Assembly (NCBI GenBank): GCA_964474635.1
Contig: CAYYTT010000004.1
Span: forward strand, 4,539-68,538
From: CAYUYV01 sp964474635
GTDB lineage: Bacteria; Pseudomonadota; Alphaproteobacteria; JAJFIK01
DNA: 64,000 bases
Reading direction: 5' to 3'
Shown here: positions 16,866 to 25,465 of the stretch, in pieces
How the letters are laid out: each line of letters begins with the position of its first letter
How positions within the stretch are numbered: position 1 is the first letter of the stretch
Made by a program: the position numbers and the translations under genes
The notes under the pieces: model-generated
Databases searched by the model: none
Told to the model about the DNA's origin: nothing
Seen by the model: the letters and a program-made list of their open reading frames with translations, nothing else

Positions 16866-17477
16866 ATGACGCAAGACCAAAAGGTGAAGGCGCTGGCGCG
16901 TCAGGCGGTCGACCTGCGTCGCTCCATGGAATTGGAACCGTCGGTCCAACGCCTCCTTAAGACAGAGCGTTTTCGGACCTATCGAGACAAGGTGGAGGAC
17001 GCGAGGGGCGCAGTGGCCGCACCGACCTCCAACACCCCGCGCGATCACACCGATGCGGCATCCCAATCAAGGCGCACCGCGATGCTCTTTGACATGATTG
17101 CGGCCAGCGTCGATGAGGGGCGCAGCGCACGAGACCGAAAGACCCAGCAGTCCCGCTGGACCCTGGCCTTGCTGACGCTGGCCTGCCTCGGGACGGCTGC
17201 CGGCGCCGGTGTGCTGTTGTCCCTCAAACCCGCGATTGCTCTTTACGCTGCGGCCGCGTCCGTCGGCGCCGGCACAGCGCTCGTCACTCTCGCGGTCCAT
17301 GGGTTGATCCGGCGCAGGAAAAGGTCCCTGGAGCCGACCTTGAAGGAGCGTACCGTCAATCTGCTCCAGGCGGCCATCGCGCACCGGGAACATGTGAAGA
17401 TGAGCGACGTCGAAAAAGCGATGTTCGATCTGCGGATTGTGGAACTTGAAAGTCAGCTTGCCGACAATGAGCGTTAA
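16866..17477 (+). CDS. Two-TM protein paired with the GTPase
   Basis: The product of about 203 aa has a charged N-terminal half, two adjacent membrane helices (about residues 98-119 and 122-148) and a charged C-terminal part that may form a coiled coil. No family was recognised. The ATG at 16866 was chosen because GGAG lies seven bases upstream; a TTG at 16860 is in frame. It directly follows the GTPase gene. The layout of a cytosolic nucleotide-binding protein next to a small hairpin membrane protein is reminiscent of sensor/effector pairs, but that is inference. Confidence 0.7.
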   Translation: MTQDQKVKALARQAVDLRRSMELEPSVQRLLKTERFRTYRDKVEDARGAVAAPTSNTPRDHTDAASQSRRTAMLFDMIAASVDEGRSARDRKTQQSRWTLALLTLACLGTAAGAGVLLSLKPAIALYAAAASVGAGTALVTLAVHGLIRRRKRSLEPTLKERTVNLLQAAIAHREHVKMSDVEKAMFDLRIVELESQLADNER

Positions 17478-17537
17478 ATGCGGTCGGCCCGAATGCGGGG
17501 CGGGCCTGCGCAGGGTGCGAACTCGAGAGGGGCGGAT

Positions 17538-18365
17538 ATGAGGGCGTTGCCTGACATCGGTGTCGGCATTTTGAGTTGGAAGGGCTACGGCTCGCTCCGC
17601 GCGGCGCTGGAGACCTACCGGGAGCAGGACTTTCTGAGCGCCTTTGCCGAGCGGCACATCTTCCTTCCCGAGGCGGAAGACGAGGGCCGCCAGCTCGCCG
17701 CCGCCCATCGTCTGACCTTGGGGGAGAGCGCGGACAATCTAGGTATTCTGGGCGGGTTCGATGCCTTGGTTTCCCAGATGACGGCGCCCTATGTGTTGCT
17801 GCTTGAAAACGATCTGCAACTCACCGTGCCGGTCGACACGGCCCTTGAAGAACTACACCGGGGCCTGCGCCTTCTTCAAAACGGCACCTGCCAGGTGATC
17901 CGCATGCGCAATCGCAAGCGGCCCGGCAAGCCCATGATGGGACTTGATCAGTACTTGCGCTTTTATCCCCAGGGCCCCGACGGCGCGGCCGACCGGGCCC
18001 TGAAGATCATGCGGCGGACGGTTCGGCCCTATAAGGCGCGCCGCCTCGCGACCCATTCCCTGTATGCCTTCGAGGACCCATCCTCCCTGCATCCGGATGT
18101 GATCCGCCGCGATCCGGAGACGGGGTTTTTCGTGGTGTCCAGCCGATACATCAACTGGAGCAACCTTGCCATTTTGATCGAGCGCCGGTTTTTCATCGAA
18201 AAAGTGTTGGGTTTCGCCAAGGCAAACCCGTCACGGCGCGGGGTCAATGGCTTTCAGAACATCGAAATCGAAATGAACAGCCCCTATTGGCGCAGCTCAG
18301 GATGGCATGTGGGCACGGGCGACGGCATTTTCACTCATATCCGCCTGGGCGATCGGGGGTACTGA
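17538..18365 (+). CDS. Glycosyltransferase-like protein (GT-A type)
   Basis: The 275-aa protein starts MRALPDIGVGILSWKGYGSL, which resembles the N-terminal strand of GT2-like enzymes. An acidic YVLLLENDLQL segment near residue 93 may stand for the DxD metal site. No membrane helix is seen. The start at 17538 follows a GAGAGGGGCGG purine stretch. Together with the upstream FkbM methyltransferase it suggests glycan synthesis, although the substrate is unknown. The family assignment rests on short similarities only. Confidence 0.6.
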   Translation: MRALPDIGVGILSWKGYGSLRAALETYREQDFLSAFAERHIFLPEAEDEGRQLAAAHRLTLGESADNLGILGGFDALVSQMTAPYVLLLENDLQLTVPVDTALEELHRGLRLLQNGTCQVIRMRNRKRPGKPMMGLDQYLRFYPQGPDGAADRALKIMRRTVRPYKARRLATHSLYAFEDPSSLHPDVIRRDPETGFFVVSSRYINWSNLAILIERRFFIEKVLGFAKANPSRRGVNGFQNIEIEMNSPYWRSSGWHVGTGDGIFTHIRLGDRGY

Positions 18366-18398
18366 CCAAAAGCAGGGCGGACCTTCACCGCGCCCCGA

Positions 18399-19436
18399 CT
18401 AAGGGGCGATGCTGCTCTGGTTTTCAGGGGGGGCGGAAATGCCACCCGGATTGGGCGTCGCCCTGGGACGGTCCGTCATCCACTCATCCAAAAGGGGCTC
18501 GATGAAGAGGTCGGCTGCCTCAAGGGCGAATGGACCGGCATTCTTCACGGGACGAAAAATGGCTTTCGGAAGCTGTGCCGCCAGGGGCTGCAGGCCATGG
18601 GGACCCAGGACCGGATCCTCAGCACCCGCCACGATCACGGTCCGGCCGGTCCAGGCCGTTCGCAGATAGGCAAGAGCCTCGCTTGAGACCGCGTCCCCGT
18701 CCTGCCCCACCCTGGTCGGCACCAGATTGGGAAAGCGGCGCACGCCTGCCTTGTAATCCGCGTCCGGAAACGGAGCATCATAGGCGGCGATGTCGTCGGC
18801 GCTCAGGCCGCGGGTCTGGGACGCGATAAGTCCGCCCACGGCAGGGTCCCTTTCGGCATTGTGGAGGCTGCGCCAGACGTGGAAGCCGCGCCAGAGCGGC
18901 ACGCTGGCCTTGCGCAAAGTGCCGTTCACCATCACAAGTCCGCTCATCCGGTCAGTGAGGGCCATCGGCAAAGTGGCACCGAACCACGCGCCCCAGTCAT
19001 GTCCGATGACGGTCATGTTTTGCAGGTCGAGCCGGCGGCAAAACGCAAGAATGGTTTCCCGATGGAAGCTGAAGGTGTAGACCGCGTCCCGGGCCGGTTT
19101 GTCCGAACGCCCGAACCCAAACAGGTCCGGAATGACCACCCGGAAATCGCGCTCGAGCAGCGGCGCCACGGTCTTGCGGAAGACATAGCCCCAGCCGCGC
19201 TGTCCGTGCAGGCACAAGGCCGTTGCGCGGGCCCGGCCCGACGGTGGCGGAAGGTCGATATAGCGCAGACGCAGCCCCTCAAAGCCCGCGAGGTCGTCCA
19301 CGGCGGCGGCCGGATGATCAAAGCCCGAGACGCCCTCAAAGCGATGATCGGGGGTGCGCAAGACAGGGCCGATCCCCGGCACGATCCTGTCGGTTCGCTC
19401 CGGCGCGTGGTCCCCGCCGGCGGTGTCCGGCGTCAC
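18399..19436 (-). CDS. Haloalkane-dehalogenase-like alpha/beta hydrolase
   Basis: The protein has the fold and motifs of subfamily I haloalkane dehalogenases: PDLFGFGRSDKPA, YTFSFHRETILAF and the nucleophile elbow GHDWGAW (Asp147, halide-contacting Trp148). The acid residue is likely Asp274 (GAEDPVLGP). The block that normally carries the catalytic His (AGHF) reads NAGPFALE, with Pro302 in that place. The protein therefore probably lacks normal dehalogenase activity. It overlaps the upstream LysR gene by four bases, so the two form one unit. Confidence 0.8.
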   Translation of the reverse strand: MTPDTAGGDHAPERTDRIVPGIGPVLRTPDHRFEGVSGFDHPAAAVDDLAGFEGLRLRYIDLPPPSGRARATALCLHGQRGWGYVFRKTVAPLLERDFRVVIPDLFGFGRSDKPARDAVYTFSFHRETILAFCRRLDLQNMTVIGHDWGAWFGATLPMALTDRMSGLVMVNGTLRKASVPLWRGFHVWRSLHNAERDPAVGGLIASQTRGLSADDIAAYDAPFPDADYKAGVRRFPNLVPTRVGQDGDAVSSEALAYLRTAWTGRTVIVAGAEDPVLGPHGLQPLAAQLPKAIFRPVKNAGPFALEAADLFIEPLLDEWMTDRPRATPNPGGISAPPENQSSIAP

Positions 19437-20314
19437 AGGGCAGGGCCTTCGATAGTGTTGATAATCTGATGGCGAACCATTTCGGCAACCTCGGAGATCT
19501 GACGGGACACAAGTGACGCGAGCACGATCCGCCGACTGACCGGCGGGTCTTCAAGGGGCCTGGTCACGAGCCCCTCCACGGCCAGGGACAGGGGCATGAT
19601 GGAAATGCCGAGGCCTGCCTTGATCATGCGCCGGACGAACTCGTCCTGGTCGCTGACAAGGTGCGTCATGACCGTCACTTCAAGCTCCGCCATTAGACTT
19701 TCGATCTCGGCATTTTTTTCGCACGAAAGCCTATTGATGTAATCTTGTCCCTGAAGGTCTTTGAGGGAAAGGGCCGGCTTTGCGCTCAAGGGGTGATCCG
19801 GAGGCATGGCCACCACAAAGCGGTCCTCAAACACAGGATCGGTACGATAGCGCGAATCGATGCCCGGAGCTTCGGTCAGGAGCGCCAGTTCGAGTGTTCC
19901 CTGGCGCATCTGCTCCAGCAGTTTTTCCTGAGATACCGAGTGCAGATTGATGGCGATGCTTGGCTGGCACCTTTGAAGGTTGACGGCGAGTTTCACGAGC
20001 CGGCCATCGCCAAGGGTGTTGATGACACCCAGGCTGAAGGAGGTTCCTACCAGATCGGCATGCTCGCGCGCGGTGCGCTGAATTTCAGTCGTGAGGTCCG
20101 CAATCCGGGAAAACCGGCTGTGAAGGGCCCGGCCCAGATCGGTCAGGCGCAGCGGCCGCACCTGGCGGTCGAACAGGGGCGCCCCCAATTCCTCCTCCAA
20201 CATGCGGATCGCTTTGGTCAGCGCGGGCTGGCTGACATGGCTGAGTTCGGCGGCTCGCGTAAAATTTCCGGTCCGACAGCTGTTCAGAAAATATCGGATC
20301 TGATGCATTTCCAT
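19433..20314 (-). CDS. LysR-family transcriptional regulator
   Basis: The 293-aa protein has the typical N-terminal winged helix-turn-helix (MHQIRYFLNSCRTGNFTRAA ... VSQPALTKAIRMLEEELG) and a C-terminal periplasmic-binding-like effector domain. It is transcribed with the dehalogenase-like gene, with a 4-base overlap. This is unusual, since LysR genes are more often divergent from their target. The ligand cannot be predicted. Confidence 0.92.
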   Translation of the reverse strand: MEMHQIRYFLNSCRTGNFTRAAELSHVSQPALTKAIRMLEEELGAPLFDRQVRPLRLTDLGRALHSRFSRIADLTTEIQRTAREHADLVGTSFSLGVINTLGDGRLVKLAVNLQRCQPSIAINLHSVSQEKLLEQMRQGTLELALLTEAPGIDSRYRTDPVFEDRFVVAMPPDHPLSAKPALSLKDLQGQDYINRLSCEKNAEIESLMAELEVTVMTHLVSDQDEFVRRMIKAGLGISIMPLSLAVEGLVTRPLEDPPVSRRIVLASLVSRQISEVAEMVRHQIINTIEGPAL

Positions 20315-21153
20315 GGCAGCTGGCCTTTGTCGCCCGTCGACGTTCTGGTTCTGGCGCTCTAAGGCCGCGCGTACCCATCGCCGCGAAGCGCTCGCGCACG
20401 ACTTACGTTAGTGGTCTGACCATAAAGCAAGTCCTTTGTTCTATACACCAATCGCAGTGTCTTTTGCGTCTCTGTCGCATTGCTTATCGTCCTTCAAGCT
20501 TCTGACCACGCTGGACATCTCGCCGTGGGACATGGTGTCGGCCCCGGCAGGTTTCGGTTGCGTGTCTTCGGCGAAAAACCGGACGGTCAAAACAGGTCCA
20601 GGTTGCCTTTGGAGCCAGTTTTGTGACTGGGCATCCGGAGACTTGGTCGAAGAGAGCATGTGTTTAGATAGCTTACGGATGATCAGTCCTCATCCATGGC
20701 ATGTCACTGCTCGCGGCGGCGCAACCCTGCTGCGCCGCGCCACGGCCAGGCCGGTCGATTGATGTCTTCGCCGCAGGCGAGAACGCGTTACGGTGAAATG
20801 GAGCCGGCACTTCGGCGATCGAGGTGATGCCCAATACGGTCTTACATCCCAAATGCCCTTAGTCCGGAAGACCTAAGTTCTATCCGTGTGCAGCCAAGCG
20901 TCTTGGGAACATCCCAATTCCAACCGTCTTTTCATACTCATCCGGGGCGATCCATATCGCTGTGTACCGCTGATTTTCCGCCGGAAACAACCGCTCGAAA
21001 CCTGTGGTTATGGCTTCGATGAGCAGAGAGTATTGGCCAAAATTTTCCGGCCGTTCACTCTTTGGCCGTCCGGGACTCGTTTGAGTTCGCGGTTTTTAGA
21101 TCAGTGGAAAAGGCGTCGGTTCTGGGAATCGGCAGCGATCTGAGAGGGCCATT
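20315..21153. other. Long intergenic region, LysR / P460
   Basis: This stretch of 839 bases lies between divergent genes and is visibly lower in G+C than the flanking genes. It must hold the LysR and cytochrome P460 promoters. Short open frames occur on both strands, but none has a recognisable product or good codon use. I see no RNA gene. Confidence 0.5.
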
Positions 21154-21753
21154 ATGAAAACCCGTTTGTCTTTCCTCATTGGCGCTGCCGTGGTCGGCGC
21201 GCTTGCAGCGCCCGTCCTTGCCGACGACGTGAACCGGGCGTCCTTCAACCAGGACGGTTCGGTCAAGCAGCCTAAAAACTATCGTGAGTGGGTGTTCGTC
21301 GGCGCGCCGCTGACGCCGAACGCGCTGAATGGCGGCGAAGCAGCCTTCCCTGAATATCACAATGTGTATATCGAGCCCTCCGCCTATGCGTATTGGCAAA
21401 AGCACGGAAAGTGGGCCGATGGCACGCAATTCGTCAAGGAACTGACATTGCTGCGCTCCGCCGAAGACTGCGACCAGGATGCCGAGACGGGCGCATGCGC
21501 ACAAACGTCCGGTCAGGGCTATTTCCAGGGCGAGTTCTCTGGTCTTGAACTGAAAGTGAAAGACAAGAAGCGCTTCGCCAGCGAGCCGGGCAACTGGGCG
21601 TATTTCAGCTTCGGTCATCAGCCCTATCCGTATGCTGAGACGGCCACCGCGTTCCCGACCGAGGCCTGCAACGCCTGCCACGAGGTCAATGCGGACAGCG
21701 ACTTCGTGTTCACCCAGTACTATCCGGTGCTGCGGGCCGCGAAGCCTGAGTGA
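21154..21753 (+). CDS. Cytochrome P460 family protein (first copy)
   Basis: Cytochromes P460 are periplasmic c-type haem proteins that oxidise hydroxylamine or related N-oxides; some members have other roles. The 199-aa product has a Sec signal peptide (cleavage after VLADD or close to it) and one haem motif CNACH at residues 172-176, near the C-terminus as expected. WVFVGAPLTPNALN and YFSFGHQPYP are family-like blocks. No other nitrification gene is nearby. A second, diverged copy lies 1 kb downstream. Confidence 0.87.
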   Translation: MKTRLSFLIGAAVVGALAAPVLADDVNRASFNQDGSVKQPKNYREWVFVGAPLTPNALNGGEAAFPEYHNVYIEPSAYAYWQKHGKWADGTQFVKELTLLRSAEDCDQDAETGACAQTSGQGYFQGEFSGLELKVKDKKRFASEPGNWAYFSFGHQPYPYAETATAFPTEACNACHEVNADSDFVFTQYYPVLRAAKPE

Positions 21754-21895
21754 TCTGCTGCTTGATGATTTGATGGGCGGCCTGTTCTCCGATTGCGGCG
21801 AACAGGTCGTTCTTTGAAAGACGAACCCTGTCGCATGGGTGGTTTCATGGTGCCCCGGATCTTTGCCGCGTCCATTGCTCTGGCCTTCAGTGTGC

Positions 21896-21995
21896 NNNNN
21901 NNNNNNNNNNNNNNNNNNNNNNNNNNNNNNNNNNNNNNNNNNNNNNNNNNNNNNNNNNNNNNNNNNNNNNNNNNNNNNNNNNNNNNNNNNNNNNN
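21896..21995. other. Assembly gap of 100 Ns, probably spurious
   Basis: The 16 bases before the gap (CTGGCCTTCAGTGTGC, 21880-21895) are identical to those after it (21996-22011). Merging the two copies restores a continuous signal peptide. The exact length of 100 suggests a placeholder. Confidence 0.85.
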
Positions 21996-22070
21996 CTGGC
22001 CTTCAGTGTGCCTTCGGGACCCGTTCGGGCCCAAGCCGCCCAAGACCAGGCCGATGATTTGGCGCCTATC

Positions 22071-22145
22071 CCCGCACGATCGGGCCCCGCACGATCGGGC
22101 CCCACACTCTTCAGCCCCGTACTCTTGAGCCCCGTACTCTTGAGT
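22071..22145 (+). repeat. 15-bp tandem repeat, five units
   Basis: CCCGCACGATCGGGC occurs twice, followed by CCCACACTCTTCAGC, CCCGTACTCTTGAGC and CCCGTACTCTTGAGT. It encodes a five-residue repeat in the linker after the signal peptide of the broken secreted-protein gene. Confidence 0.92.
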
Positions 22146-22824
22146 TTTGACAGTCTGGGGCCGGCGAAATCCATCGCCCTTCTCGACACTGTGGGCCGAG
22201 GCGGCGTTTTGATCGCTGTCGCCCATGGGGCGGCCGGTCTTGCCCTTTACAGTCCAAAGGGCGATGTGTTGCGCCACCTGCCCACGCCGACCCATCTTGT
22301 GGCCGGGGTTGGCGGTCAGTTGACGGCCTATACGCTTGAAGAGTCCAGCAGCGCCTTGCGGACCTATTTCATTGGCCATGGCGGAGGCCAGATCCGCGAA
22401 GGTGAGGTTCAGAGCCCGCGCCCGTGGCCGCGACAACCCTTCAGCGTACAGCCTATGCGGCCTTGGGGCCGATCCAAATCCTGGACCAAAAGATTGAGGC
22501 GAACGGCCGTTCCCTGACCTTGTCAAAGCCCGTTGTTGCCGTTGCCGCCTCAAAAAGCCCGCTCTATCCACAGTCTCCGGAAGGCGTCTTCGCGGCGCTG
22601 TCGCCGGATGGGTCGGTCGATCTTTACGCCCTGGAAGAGATCCGTGCGGCGCTGGGGTTCTAAGAAAGGCCGGTCATCCAACACATGTCCGATGATGACA
22701 GGAGAATCTGTGTACAGAGTCATTTGTATTTGGGGCGTAACGGCGTTCCATGAAAACGATTCCTTTCCCATGGGTGGCGCCCAGCCTTGGATGCCACTAA
22801 GCCCGCCCGCAAGGAGCCTGACCG

Positions 22825-23469
22825 ATGTTCACCATGATGAAGACGCTTCGATCCGCCGTGACGGGCCTTGTCCTGGGCTGTGTTCTGCTGGGGCCGGCCC
22901 TGGCTGACGACGCCGCTGACGACGCCTATGACGCGGTGGTCGACAGGGACGGAAACATCAGCCTTCCGGCCGCCTTCGGCGACGATAATGCGTTCCCGGA
23001 AGGGTGGGTCACGATCGGCAGCTTCACGGTGGCGAACGAGGGCGGTGAAGGCAATGGCGTCCACCTGGTCTACACCACCCCGGACGTTCCCGAGGCCTAC
23101 CGGAAAACTGGAAAAGTGCCCGATAAGGCCGTGTTCGTGAAATCCGTGCGCCAAACGGCGGCCGCCGACATGACGACCGGGCGGGCCCATTGGGCCACCG
23201 ATCCGGCCGTTTGGTTCGTGATGGTCAAGGATCGCGTGGGCCGCTTTGAAAAGAGCGCCCTGTGGGGCGATGGTTGGGGCTGGGCCCTGTTCAAGGCCGA
23301 CGATCCGGCCAAGCAGGTGGCCACGGACTACAAGGCCGATTGCCTGGGCTGCCACATCCCCGTTGAGGACAATGACTGGCTCCATGTCTTCGGCTACTCG
23401 TCCTTCGGACCGGAAGCCGCCAAGCGCATCCCGGCCGTCATCGCCGAAACCATGGAACCGGCCCCCTGA
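22825..23469 (+). CDS. Cytochrome P460 family protein (second copy)
   Basis: The 214-aa periplasmic c-type haem protein has a signal peptide (GPALADD cleavage region), the P460 blocks WVTIGSFTVANEG and VFVKSVRQT, and a C-terminal haem motif CLGCH at residues 173-177. ATGs at 22825 and 22834 are both possible starts. It is clearly diverged from the first copy, so this is not a recent duplication. The substrate (hydroxylamine, NO-related compounds or other) is not predictable. Confidence 0.85.
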   Translation: MFTMMKTLRSAVTGLVLGCVLLGPALADDAADDAYDAVVDRDGNISLPAAFGDDNAFPEGWVTIGSFTVANEGGEGNGVHLVYTTPDVPEAYRKTGKVPDKAVFVKSVRQTAAADMTTGRAHWATDPAVWFVMVKDRVGRFEKSALWGDGWGWALFKADDPAKQVATDYKADCLGCHIPVEDNDWLHVFGYSSFGPEAAKRIPAVIAETMEPAP

Positions 23470-23664
23470 GGCATGACTTTGGGCACCCGGTTCCGGCCAT
23501 GGCGCCGGGGCCGGGGCTCCCTGTCAGGCGTGTTGATGGCGCGGCAGGGGGTACCAAGAGGATTTGCGGATAAGCGATCCCCGGGGGGGCAGGGCGAAGT
23601 CGCCCCACTTCCTCTTTTTTGGGAAGGGAGGCTGCAAACGAGCCGCCCTGGATTTTGAGGCTTT

Positions 23665-24678
23665 TCAGCTTTCCCGCATCGACATGTGGGCGAGGAGATC
23701 GAGGATCCCGTCGCGGGCGCCCAGCGCCGCGAAGACCGCCACATCGCCCCAGGTCTCGTCGAGCCGGCCCTGGGGCACCGTGTTGGTTTGCTGGATTTGG
23801 CCCATGCGGCGTGCCCGATGGTCGAGAACCGTCCAGGTCAGATCCACCTTGTCGACCCCCGTCTCAAGGGTGGTCACATCCACTTCACCGAGCACCATCA
23901 CGGCCCCGAAGGGAATGGGCGCATCTTCCATTTGCCAGCGGGTGTCCACCTGATAATCCGCCTCGCCCAGGAAGCGGGCAAGAGAGACCGTCAGTGTGCG
24001 TCCCCCATCTCCCGGCGCGCCGCTGACCGGGCGCAATACGATGCGATTGCGGACAATTTCCTTTGCCGGATCGCGTCCTTGGGCAAGTTCCAGGCGAGCC
24101 TGGATCCGGTCGGCGGTCTGCTCAGCCAGCGCCTTGATATGCTCCGTCTGGAGATAATCCCACGGCGAGGCAAGCTCGGTGTCGCTGTCCCGCTCAATGG
24201 GCTTCAGCTTCTCAGAAACCACAAAATCGGTCAGGAACGTGCCGCCCGCGTCGAGATGCTGCCAATGCACGTGGATCCAGGTGCCATCCTCTGAGTCAAC
24301 AAGGCTTGCCCGTCCCATGAGCTGGTCCGCGGTATCGGCGCCATCTTTGAGTTGAAGGGGGACGTCGCGGACCTGGGCTGCCTGCTCAAGATGCCGGGCA
24401 AGCGTCATGCCCCAGCCCGGGGGCAGATCGGCCACGGGAAACACCGTGATGCTGGCCGACTGGGCAATGCCGCGGACGGCCAGCAGATTGCGGTGGCGGC
24501 CCTCATAGGGGCGTGGGACATCGAACAGGGTGGGCAGGCCCGTCGTCTCGGAGATACCGAAACAGCCCCCGCACAGGCTTGCGAGCGCGGCCGTGATCAA
24601 AAGCCCGGCCCGCCGTGCACGGCGTGGCTGGCGGCTAGGGTGCTGGGTCCAGGGAAATGACGGAAATGTTACGTCCAT
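23665..24678 (-). CDS. Putative lipoprotein, unknown function
   Basis: The protein of about 337 aa has a basic N-terminus, a hydrophobic stretch and a lipobox-like LCGGC at about residues 34-38, which suggests a lipid anchor. No family was recognised. SITVFPVADLPPGWGMTLARH and the later beta-rich part suggest a periplasmic domain. The start MDVTFPSFPW at 24678 overlaps the end of pgeF by 44 bases; the frame stays open upstream to 24801. It is probably co-transcribed with midA and pgeF. Confidence 0.65.
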   Translation of the reverse strand: MDVTFPSFPWTQHPSRQPRRARRAGLLITAALASLCGGCFGISETTGLPTLFDVPRPYEGRHRNLLAVRGIAQSASITVFPVADLPPGWGMTLARHLEQAAQVRDVPLQLKDGADTADQLMGRASLVDSEDGTWIHVHWQHLDAGGTFLTDFVVSEKLKPIERDSDTELASPWDYLQTEHIKALAEQTADRIQARLELAQGRDPAKEIVRNRIVLRPVSGAPGDGGRTLTVSLARFLGEADYQVDTRWQMEDAPIPFGAVMVLGEVDVTTLETGVDKVDLTWTVLDHRARRMGQIQQTNTVPQGRLDETWGDVAVFAALGARDGILDLLAHMSMRES

Positions 24679-25465
24679 AATCGGGCTCGCCCCGGTGGGT
24701 GGTCCGCCGGTAACTGAAATAAGCGTCCTCGGCGCGGTAGGTGCAAGTCCCAAGATCGCCGATGCTTCCGACACCCGCCCGCTCCAGGCCCTCCCAGACA
24801 TAACCGGCCAGGTCGAATTGCCAATGGCCGGCCCGTGCGCCCGGTTCGAAAAATCGCTGCGCGGCCGGATTGGCCTTGAGGAAGGGGGCCGGAAAATCCG
24901 GGCCCACTTCGTAGCTCGATTGGCGGATCATAGGGCCGATGGCGGCAAAAATACGGGAGCGTTCCGCGCCCAGGGCCTCCATGGCCGCAACAACGGCGCC
25001 CGGAATGCCGGCAAGGGCGCCTTTCCAGCCGGCGTGGGCCGCGCCAATGACCCGGGCCTCGGCGTCGGCGAGCAGGATGGGGCAGCAATCGGCCGTCAGG
25101 ATACCAAGGGCGAGGCCGGGCCGGTCTGTCACCATGGCGTCGGCCTTGGGGCCGGGCCCTGGTCCCCAGCTCTGGGTCACGGTGATCACATCCGCGCTGT
25201 GAATTTGATAGAGCGTGTTGAGCCCATTGGGGGCAAGGCCCAGGCTTTGCGCCACGCGGGCCCGGTTTTGCGCCACACAGGTCGGCTCATCGCCGGATCC
25301 GGGGCCGCAATTGAGGCTTTGGAACAGGGGATCGCGCGAGACCCCGCCCCGGCGCCCGAAAAAGCCATGGGACACGCCGGAACAGGTGCCAAGACCCAAG
25401 TCCAGCGTATGGGGAGGCAATGTGGGGGATGGCGCGGCGCCGTGTGCTTGGCCATGGGCTCTCAT
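24635..25465 (-). CDS. pgeF: Peptidoglycan editing factor / laccase-domain protein
   Basis: The 276-aa protein belongs to the YfiH/DUF152 family. In E. coli this protein removes mis-incorporated residues from peptidoglycan precursors, and members also show multicopper-oxidase-like or purine nucleoside activity. Motifs seen are GFFGRRGGVS near residue 35, QIHSADV near 87, LTADCCPILL near 123 (zinc-site Cys), AAHAGWKGAL near 140 and CTYR near the end. The start overlaps midA by four bases. The midA-pgeF order is common in alphaproteobacteria. Confidence 0.93.
   Translation of the reverse strand: MRAHGQAHGAAPSPTLPPHTLDLGLGTCSGVSHGFFGRRGGVSRDPLFQSLNCGPGSGDEPTCVAQNRARVAQSLGLAPNGLNTLYQIHSADVITVTQSWGPGPGPKADAMVTDRPGLALGILTADCCPILLADAEARVIGAAHAGWKGALAGIPGAVVAAMEALGAERSRIFAAIGPMIRQSSYEVGPDFPAPFLKANPAAQRFFEPGARAGHWQFDLAGYVWEGLERAGVGSIGDLGTCTYRAEDAYFSYRRTTHRGEPDYGRNISVISLDPAP

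Larger units (their letters stand above)
21847..22663 (+). pseudogene. Secreted protein gene with gap and frameshift
   Basis: The gene starts MVPRIFAASIALAFSV, a signal peptide that is interrupted by 100 Ns. If the duplicated 16-bp flank is merged, the peptide continues PSGPVRAQAAQ, a good cleavage site. A Pro-rich segment encoded by 15-bp repeats follows, then VAHGAAGLALYSPKGD, which faintly recalls the beta-propeller of phytase-like proteins. Near 22400-22424 the frame changes by one missing base, after which IEANGRSLTLSKPV and YALEEIRAALGF complete the protein. With one base restored and the gap merged, the total is exactly 234 codons, stop included. It could be a real mutation or a sequencing error. 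It lies between the two P460 genes. Confidence 0.55.

Noticed and set aside
20436..21143. Small genes between LysR and the first P460 gene
   Set aside because: Frames of 70-110 residues exist but show no family, no ribosome site and irregular codon use, so they are not called.
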